Assembly (NCBI GenBank): GCA_005776475.1
Contig: SXPB01000330.1
Span: 1-33,877 of the forward strand
Direction of reading: 5' to 3'
Source of the DNA: Planctomycetia bacterium
GTDB taxonomy: Bacteria; Planctomycetota; UBA1135; UBA2386
DNA length: 33,877 bases
A model generated the notes under the pieces. It did no database searches, was not told where the DNA came from, and was given only the letters and a program-made list of their open reading frames with translations. Shown piece by piece: positions 29,228 to 33,877 of the stretch. The translations under genes and the position numbers were made by a program. The first letter of the stretch is position 1; the number at the start of each line of letters is the position of its first letter.

Positions 29228-29710
29228 GTGACGGAACAACCCGAAGAACAAGCACCCCGCCCGCTCGCCACGCACCTTGCAGCTCGCTTGCGCGAACTGC
29301 GCGCTCGCCGCGGCTTCACCCAAGACCACGTCGCCAAACGGCTCGGCGTACACGAGTCGGCCGTGTCCCGCTGGGAGAGCGGCAGTCGATTCCCTACCGG
29401 CGAAGACCTGGTCGCCCTTGCCGACCTGTTCGAAGTCAGCACCGATGACCTGTTGGGGCGCACGAAACAGCACACATCCACCGGGGTCGCCCTGGTTGAT
29501 ATGCGCTTGCTCGAAAAGCTCGCCGCCGCCGAGACGACCGAAGAGTTCGATCGCTTGATCGAAGAACACGCCGAGCAGGCGGTCTGGCTGCCCGTCGCCG
29601 AGGGCTCGATCCTCGTGCCCGTCGCCGAAGCGATGCGCTGGACCCGCAAGGTTGCCGAGAAGCACAAGTCGAGCAAGAACGTCGACCGGTTGTTCCGGCC
29701 GCGCGGCTGA
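29228..29710 (+). CDS. XRE-family transcriptional regulator
   Basis: This is a 160-residue protein from GTG 29228. Residues about 15-68 are a Cro/C1-type helix-turn-helix: L-R-E-L-R-A-R-R-G-F-T-Q-D-H-V-A-K-R-L-G-V continuing to S-A-V-S-R-W-E-S-G and P-T-G-E-D-L-V-A-L-A-D-L-F-E-V, with D-D-L-L-G closing the domain. The C-terminal part (about 85-155) is a short helical region with an acidic start (A-E-T-T-E-E-F-D-R-L-I-E-E-H) and a basic end. No peptidase, metal or cofactor motif is visible in it. It probably regulates itself or the divergent sigma-like gene through the palindrome at 29058-29072. It converges on the dehydrogenase gene with a single base between stop codons. Confidence 0.85.
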   Translation: MTEQPEEQAPRPLATHLAARLRELRARRGFTQDHVAKRLGVHESAVSRWESGSRFPTGEDLVALADLFEVSTDDLLGRTKQHTSTGVALVDMRLLEKLAAAETTEEFDRLIEEHAEQAVWLPVAEGSILVPVAEAMRWTRKVAEKHKSSKNVDRLFRPRG

Positions 29711-29711
29711 C

Positions 29712-30743
29712 TCAGGCGCGCCCGGCCGGCGACAGGCGGCGACACACGGCGGCGGTGAATTGGCTCGTGTCCAACGAGCCGCCGAGATCACGCGTCGATT
29801 CGCCATTGGCGATCGCACCGCGCACGGCTTCGTCGAGCATCGTGTCGAGGCCGCGGAACCCGGCGTGCGTCAGCAGCATGCTGAAGGCGAGCAACGCCGC
29901 CGACGGATTGCAGATGCCCTTGCCGGCGATGTCCGGCGCGGTGCCCCCGGCGGGGTCGAACAGCGCCAACGCGACGTTGCCGGCGGCGTCGAACGAGTAG
30001 TTGGCCGAAGCGCCAAGACCAAGGCTACCGACCATGCCGCAGGCCATGTCGGACAAGAAGTCGCCGTACTCGTTCGGAGTCACGATGACGCGGTAGTTCT
30101 CCGGCTTCAGCAGCAACTTGTAGAGCAGCGAGTCGAACAGTTCGCAGTGGTGGGGCACGTCGCCGAACTCACGCGCGACGTCGCGCACGATCTCTTCGAA
30201 CAGGCCGTCGGTGGCGCGCTGGATCGTGTGCTTGCTGCTGCTCGTGACTCCCGCCGAAAGACGGCGCGCCAGGCGGAAGGCATACAACGCGGCCTCGCGC
30301 GACGGGCGCCGTTCGATCACGCGGATCGACACCGCGACGTCGTCGCCGATGCGGCGACCGGCGTCTTCGTAGGTGCCGCCGACGGCGATGCGGATGATGT
30401 GCAGGTTGACCTTGCCGTCGTGGCGCGTCTTCACGCCGGGCAAGCTGGCGACGGGCCGATGGATCACCGAGAAGTTGCAGCGTTCGCGCAGCACCTTGTT
30501 CGGACTCTCCTTGTCGGTGACGGTCGGGTACTTCATCGCCACCCGGTGCGTCGTGATCGCCGCGACCGCGGCGTCGTAGCACGCCTTCGGGTCCGCGTTG
30601 CGCGACGCCAGCGTCAGGTCAACCGGGTGGAACTGCACGCGCAGCGGCAGGGCCGCCGCGACCTGGTGGACGCTCTGGGACAGTTCGGCGGAGATACCGT
30701 CGCCATGGAACTCGGCGACGTGGAGGGTTTCGCGGTCGGGCAT
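29712..30743 (-). CDS. Isocitrate/isopropylmalate dehydrogenase family protein, divergent
   Basis: This 343-residue beta-decarboxylating dehydrogenase relative has an intact N terminus (F-H-G-D-G-I-S-A-E-L). The metal-binding Asp region N-E-Y-G-D-F-L-S-D-M-A-C-G, the G-L-G-A-S-A-N segment and A-P-D-I-A-G-K-G-I-C-N-P are also present. Two hallmarks are altered. The nucleotide-loop E-P-x-H-G-(S/T) reads D-P-A-G-G-T, so the usual His is replaced by Gly, and the substrate segment R-E-x-T-x-G-x-Y reads R-I-A-V-G-G-T-Y. It therefore probably does not act as the housekeeping Icd or LeuB. An unknown hydroxyacid substrate, or a different nucleotide preference, is more likely. AGGAT about 10 bases before the ATG is a fair ribosome binding site. 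Confidence 0.82.
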   Translation of the reverse strand: MPDRETLHVAEFHGDGISAELSQSVHQVAAALPLRVQFHPVDLTLASRNADPKACYDAAVAAITTHRVAMKYPTVTDKESPNKVLRERCNFSVIHRPVASLPGVKTRHDGKVNLHIIRIAVGGTYEDAGRRIGDDVAVSIRVIERRPSREAALYAFRLARRLSAGVTSSSKHTIQRATDGLFEEIVRDVAREFGDVPHHCELFDSLLYKLLLKPENYRVIVTPNEYGDFLSDMACGMVGSLGLGASANYSFDAAGNVALALFDPAGGTAPDIAGKGICNPSAALLAFSMLLTHAGFRGLDTMLDEAVRGAIANGESTRDLGGSLDTSQFTAAVCRRLSPAGRA

Positions 30744-30852
30744 CAGGTGCGGATCCTACGCAGGAACCGGCCCCGGAATTCCATCGGCGCTGCCGGGCAT
30801 GCGCATCGGGTCGGTCGTTCCCTTGGCGGTGTCGGCCCGCCAACATGCAGGG

Positions 30853-32283
30853 GTGAACGTCGCCGGCCGCCTCGCCGCAGTTGCCCAGGGTCCGCCCTGG
30901 CCGTTGGCAACGTGGTTGCTGCTCGTGTTCTGCCTGCGGTTGCCGGCGGTGTTCTTCGCCGACGGCTTCGCCTACCCGGACCAGCAGTACCAGTACATCG
31001 ATCCGGCGTGGCATCTTGCGACCGGGCAAGCGTGGCACCGCACTTGGGAGTGGATCGACGGCATCCGCAGCTCGGTCTACCCGTGGCTGTTGGCGGCAGT
31101 GTTCCGCGGGTTGCATGCAGTCGGCTTCGAGGACCCGATGTGGACCATGCGGGCGGTGCGGGCCGTGCACGCGTTGGTGTCGTTGTTGCCAGCCTGGTGG
31201 TTCTGGTTGTTTGTGGTGCGGTGGCGCCCGCTGCAAGCGCCCCGTCCCGCGTTGCTGTTGTTCGCGGTCTCCGGGCTGCTGATCACCGGCGTGCAGGCAT
31301 CGGGGCCGGCCTTCGCCACCAGTCTCGTGTTGGCGGCGGCGATCGCGATGCAGGGCCGTCCGCTGTTCGTCTTCGCCGGCGGCTTGTGCCTCGGCCTCGC
31401 GTTTTGCGCGCGTTTCCAGGATGCGTTGTTCGGGCCCGGGTTCCTGGCCGTGTTGCTGCTGCAGCGGCGTTGGTCGGCGGCGCTGGCGTTGGCCTTGGGT
31501 TGCGCGCCGGGCATCTGCCTGCAGGGCTGCGTCGACCTCGCCGAGCACGGCGGCTTTCTCGCCACGCCTTGGCGTTATCTGCAGAGCAACCTCGAGGGTG
31601 GTGCGGCCGAAAAGTGGACGAAGCAGCCGTTCTGGTTCTACTGGGCCGCGGGAGTAGTTCCGGTGTTGGGGCTGGTGCCAGGGTGCTTGCGCGTCGCGTG
31701 GCAACGCGTGGCCGCCGGCGCGTCGGCGATGCCCGTGGCGACGGTGGGGGCGCTGGGCCATCTCCTGCTCCACAGTTGCATCAGCCGGAAAGCGCTGCGG
31801 TTCGAATACCCGGCGTTGGCGATCTTGCTTGCCGTGTTGTGCGCGGGGTTGGCAGTGGTGTCGTCGCGGCAGTCCGCGGCGGCGCGATGGCATCTGCGCC
31901 TCGTCAGCGCCGTGCACGTTGCCCTGTTCCTGTGGGCGTCGTTCTGGTTTGGCAACCGCTCTGCTGTGCAAGCGGCGCTGTGGTTGCGAGCGCAACCGAC
32001 ATTCGCCGGCGAAGTGCTCGTGGTCGACGGCGACCCCACGTCGCTCGGCGGCTACTACTACTCGCGGCCGCCGGTGGATCGAGCCCGGGGACTAGGTCGC
32101 GGGCCCTTCGCCGAGCAGGTCGCGAAGCAGGGGCCGTTGCCGGAGGAGTTCGTCGTCGCGGTCCGCGAGCCGCTGGCGGACGATCTGCGCGAGCAGGCGG
32201 GGCTCGAACTCGCGGTGGCGTTCCACGGCGTGTTCTCGCTGCGGCGCAGCGAGAACCGGTTCCTCTACCGCCGACGTCGCTGA
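30853..32283 (+). CDS. GT22 (Alg9/PIG-B-like) membrane mannosyltransferase
   Basis: This is a multi-pass membrane glycosyltransferase of 476 residues from GTG 30853. An in-frame ATG at 30799 would add 18 residues, and neither start has a good ribosome binding site. After the first membrane segment the loop reads P-D-Q-Q-Y-Q-Y-I-D-P-A-W-H-L and T-W-E-W-I-D-G-I-R-S-S-V-Y-P. This matches the GT22 signature H-P-D-E-x-x-Q then (T/S)-W-E-(W/F) and G-x-R-S-x-x-Y-P; the usual Asp-Glu is Asp-Gln here. About nine further hydrophobic segments follow, then a soluble C-terminal tail of about 100 residues. Relatives use a polyprenyl-phosphate mannose donor on the outer face of the membrane. The gene is 109 bp from the divergent dehydrogenase gene and is not linked to the main polysaccharide cluster. 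Confidence 0.78.
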   Translation: MNVAGRLAAVAQGPPWPLATWLLLVFCLRLPAVFFADGFAYPDQQYQYIDPAWHLATGQAWHRTWEWIDGIRSSVYPWLLAAVFRGLHAVGFEDPMWTMRAVRAVHALVSLLPAWWFWLFVVRWRPLQAPRPALLLFAVSGLLITGVQASGPAFATSLVLAAAIAMQGRPLFVFAGGLCLGLAFCARFQDALFGPGFLAVLLLQRRWSAALALALGCAPGICLQGCVDLAEHGGFLATPWRYLQSNLEGGAAEKWTKQPFWFYWAAGVVPVLGLVPGCLRVAWQRVAAGASAMPVATVGALGHLLLHSCISRKALRFEYPALAILLAVLCAGLAVVSSRQSAAARWHLRLVSAVHVALFLWASFWFGNRSAVQAALWLRAQPTFAGEVLVVDGDPTSLGGYYYSRPPVDRARGLGRGPFAEQVAKQGPLPEEFVVAVREPLADDLREQAGLELAVAFHGVFSLRRSENRFLYRRRR

Positions 32284-32299
32284 CGCCGGCAGGCGGGCA

Positions 32300-33373
32300 T
32301 CACATGACCTTGGCGGGGTCCTTGACCTCTTCCTTCGCCGCGTCCTTCGGGGCGTCCTTGGCGGCGTCTTCCTTCTTCTCCGCTTCCTTCTTGGCCATGG
32401 CGGCGGCGGCGGTCGTGCGCTTCACGGACGTGTTCATCTTCATCACCATCGTCATTTCGCCCATCGGCGTTTCCATGTCGATGTCGACGGTGGTCGCGTT
32501 GCTCGACTCGATCACGAAGCCGTCGGTGCGCGAGATCTTGTAGGCGCCGGTGATCTTGCCGTTCTTCATCTTCATGCCCTTCAGCATCTCGGCGACCATC
32601 GCGGCCTGTTCGTCTTCGCCAGTCTCGTCTTCCTTGGGCTTGCCGTCGGCGGCGGGCGCGGCCGGCTTCTCCAGCGTGCCGGCCGTAGTGATCTCGAACG
32701 TCTCGGCGTCCGCCTTGGCCAGCGTCAGGTCGAGCTTCGCTTCCATCGGCATCTGGCCCTCTTCCTTGGTCTTGCGCTCCCACTTGCCGCCGACCGCCAC
32801 TGCATTGTCGGGCAGCGCGCCGAACGCGCACTCGATGATCTCCTCGAGCGGCCGCATGCTGGCGGCAGGCATGCCATCACCAGCGCCTTCCATGATCTCC
32901 TTGGCGCCCTCGAGCAGCTCGACGACCTTGCCGTTCGGGCTGACGCGGGCTTGGAACTTCTTGCCGGCGCCCATCATCATCGACTTCTTGATCGTTGCCG
33001 GATCGGGACCGAAGCCGCCGCCGGATTCTTCGTCTTCTTCGCCTTCTTCGCCTTCCTTCGGCTTGTCGAGCGAATCGAACTCGATGTCGCCCACCATTGG
33101 GATGGAGATCGCGCCGTGGATGCGTGCGATTTCGACTTCGATGACCAGGTTGCCCTTGTCATCGACGCTCAACACTGCGACCTGGAAGGCACGGTGGATC
33201 GTCTGCGAGCTCTCGAACTCCTGGCCGGACGCTTCCATGATCTGGCTTCGTTTCTCGTCCTGCTGGAGCCAGACGGCGGTTCCCTTCTTGGCGGTGGTGC
33301 GGAGATCGACTTCCCCTTGGGCGAACAGCGGGGCAGCGAGGAGAACGGAGAACAGAGCGTGGCGTAGGATCAT
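32300..33373 (-). CDS. Secreted DUF6263-like protein
   Basis: This is a 357-residue protein with a signal peptide (M-I-L-R-H-A-L-F-S-V-L-L-A-A-P-L-F-A-Q, cleavage near residue 19-20). The beta-rich body with V-D-D-K-G-N-L-V-I-E-V-E-I-A-R, I-E-F-D-S and the V-S-P-N-G-K-V-V-E-L-L-E-G step, then F-G-A-L-P-D, follows the pattern I recall for DUF6263 proteins of Planctomycetes, whose function is unknown. Two low-complexity stretches interrupt it: an acidic one (E-G-E-E-G-E-E-D-E-E) near residue 110 and a Lys/Glu/Ala/Asp-rich C-terminal tail of about 35 residues. The family name is tentative. It lies 99 bp downstream of the response-regulator gene on the same strand and converges on the GT22 gene with a 16-bp gap. 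Confidence 0.7.
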   Translation of the reverse strand: MILRHALFSVLLAAPLFAQGEVDLRTTAKKGTAVWLQQDEKRSQIMEASGQEFESSQTIHRAFQVAVLSVDDKGNLVIEVEIARIHGAISIPMVGDIEFDSLDKPKEGEEGEEDEESGGGFGPDPATIKKSMMMGAGKKFQARVSPNGKVVELLEGAKEIMEGAGDGMPAASMRPLEEIIECAFGALPDNAVAVGGKWERKTKEEGQMPMEAKLDLTLAKADAETFEITTAGTLEKPAAPAADGKPKEDETGEDEQAAMVAEMLKGMKMKNGKITGAYKISRTDGFVIESSNATTVDIDMETPMGEMTMVMKMNTSVKRTTAAAAMAKKEAEKKEDAAKDAPKDAAKEEVKDPAKVM

Positions 33374-33472
33374 CGGGATTGGCGCAGAGTGTGGCCGAAG
33401 CGGCGCAGAATACGTCGCCGGGACGAAGGTTGCGAATGGGCGGAGGCCATTTGCCCCGCGCCAAAGCGTCGA

Positions 33473-33877
33473 TCAGGCATCGAAGCGGAAGCCGACGCCG
33501 CGCACGGTGTGCAGGTGGCGGGGAGTGGCGGGGTCCTTCTCGAACAGCTTGCGCAGACGCAAAACGACGTTGTCGAGCGTGCGCACCGTGGGCACGGCGC
33601 CGCTTCCGAACAGGTGGTCGACCACCACTTTGCGCGACACGACGGTGCCGGCGCGCGCCGCCAGCAGCTTCAGCAGCTTGGTCTCCGACACCGTGAGTAG
33701 AACCTGCTCGCCACCGTGGCACGAGGCATGCATGGCGCGAAAGTCGATCCGATTGCCGCCGAAGTCGAGCACGTCGATGCCGGGGGCGGGCGGCGTCCGG
33801 CGGCGCAACAACGCGTCGGCGCGCAGCAGCAGTTCGCGCAGGTTGAACGGCTTGCCGAGGTAGTCGTCGGCGCCGAG
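33473..33877 (-). CDS. OmpR/PhoB-family response regulator, N-terminal part outside the window
   Basis: The frame is open to the last base, so the gene starts beyond the window. What is visible is the end of a receiver domain (G-A-D-D-Y-L-G-K-P-F-N-L-R-E-L, with the conserved Lys-Pro of helix 4/strand 5) and a complete winged-helix output domain: L-T-V-S-E-T-K-L-L-K-L-L-A, G-T-V-V-S-R-K-V-V-V-D-H-L-F, V-R-T-L-D-N-V-V-L-R-L-R-K-L-F-E and H-T-V-R-G-V-G-F-R-F. It would bind direct-repeat DNA sites when phosphorylated by a histidine kinase, which is not in the window. Its target genes are unknown. The secreted DUF6263-like gene follows downstream on the same strand. Confidence 0.9.
   Translation of the reverse strand, partial: LGADDYLGKPFNLRELLLRADALLRRRTPPAPGIDVLDFGGNRIDFRAMHASCHGGEQVLLTVSETKLLKLLAARAGTVVSRKVVVDHLFGSGAVPTVRTLDNVVLRLRKLFEKDPATPRHLHTVRGVGFRFDA

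Noticed and set aside
32300-32420. Short-period GGC/GTC-rich tract at the end of the DUF6263-like gene considered as a separate repeat element
   Set aside because: It is explained by the Lys/Glu/Ala/Asp-rich C-terminal tail of the protein and has no consistent repeat unit.
29652-32543. Plus-strand frame of 963 codons across the dehydrogenase and GT22 genes
   Set aside because: It is antisense to the dehydrogenase gene and out of frame with the GT22 gene, whose membrane segments and signature motifs are in the other frame.

Overview
The window is GC-rich bacterial DNA, densely packed with genes, and most likely comes from a member of the Planctomycetota. Four things point there: a kelch-type secreted protein with the Gly/Pro-rich C-terminal domain common in that phylum, a DUF1080 (3-keto-disaccharide hydrolase type) protein, short sigma-70-like proteins without a recognisable anti-sigma partner, and a secreted protein resembling DUF6263. 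No rRNA, tRNA, CRISPR array, insertion sequence or phage gene was seen. The phylum call is inference from gene families; no marker gene is present.

Layout. 1-1782: 3' part of a secreted kelch beta-propeller gene. 1972-3706: overlapping nfeD-like and SPFH (stomatin/QmcA-like) genes, followed by two hairpins. 3911-5774: a phytanoyl-CoA-dioxygenase-like gene converging on a methyltransferase gene. 5775-6476: a gap with no convincing gene. 6477-7160: a sigma-like protein. 7387-24908: a polysaccharide assembly region. It holds two nucleotide-sugar enzymes (UDP-xylose synthase type and GalE), seven genes with glycosyltransferase domains (one of them a 1636-residue protein with two catalytic domains joined by a long coiled coil), a sulfotransferase, a small coiled-coil protein and an SGNH-hydrolase-like remnant. 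24982-25653: a protein resembling the Vms1/ANKZF1 (VLRF1) release-factor family. 25800-27605: a large beta-propeller lipoprotein. 27631-29013: a DUF1080 protein and a second sigma-like protein. 29228-30743: an XRE regulator converging on a divergent isocitrate/isopropylmalate dehydrogenase relative. 30853-33373: a GT22 (Alg9/PIG-B-like) mannosyltransferase converging on a secreted DUF6263-like protein. 33473-33877: C-terminal part of an OmpR-type response regulator that runs off the window.

How it fits together. The two nucleotide-sugar enzymes would supply UDP-xylose and UDP-galactose/glucose. The GT4 and GT2 enzymes would build a heteropolysaccharide, and the sulfotransferase could sulfate it. 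The large protein could couple two sugar additions, with its coiled coil acting as scaffold or ruler. No initiating phosphoglycosyltransferase, flippase, polymerase, chain-length regulator or ABC exporter lies in the window, so the locus is either part of a larger cluster or depends on genes elsewhere. The strongest leads are the SPASM-like/GT2/coil/GT4 fusion, the WRWG tail it shares with a neighbouring GT4, the VLRF1-like protein, and a palindromic operator candidate between the second sigma-like gene and the XRE gene.
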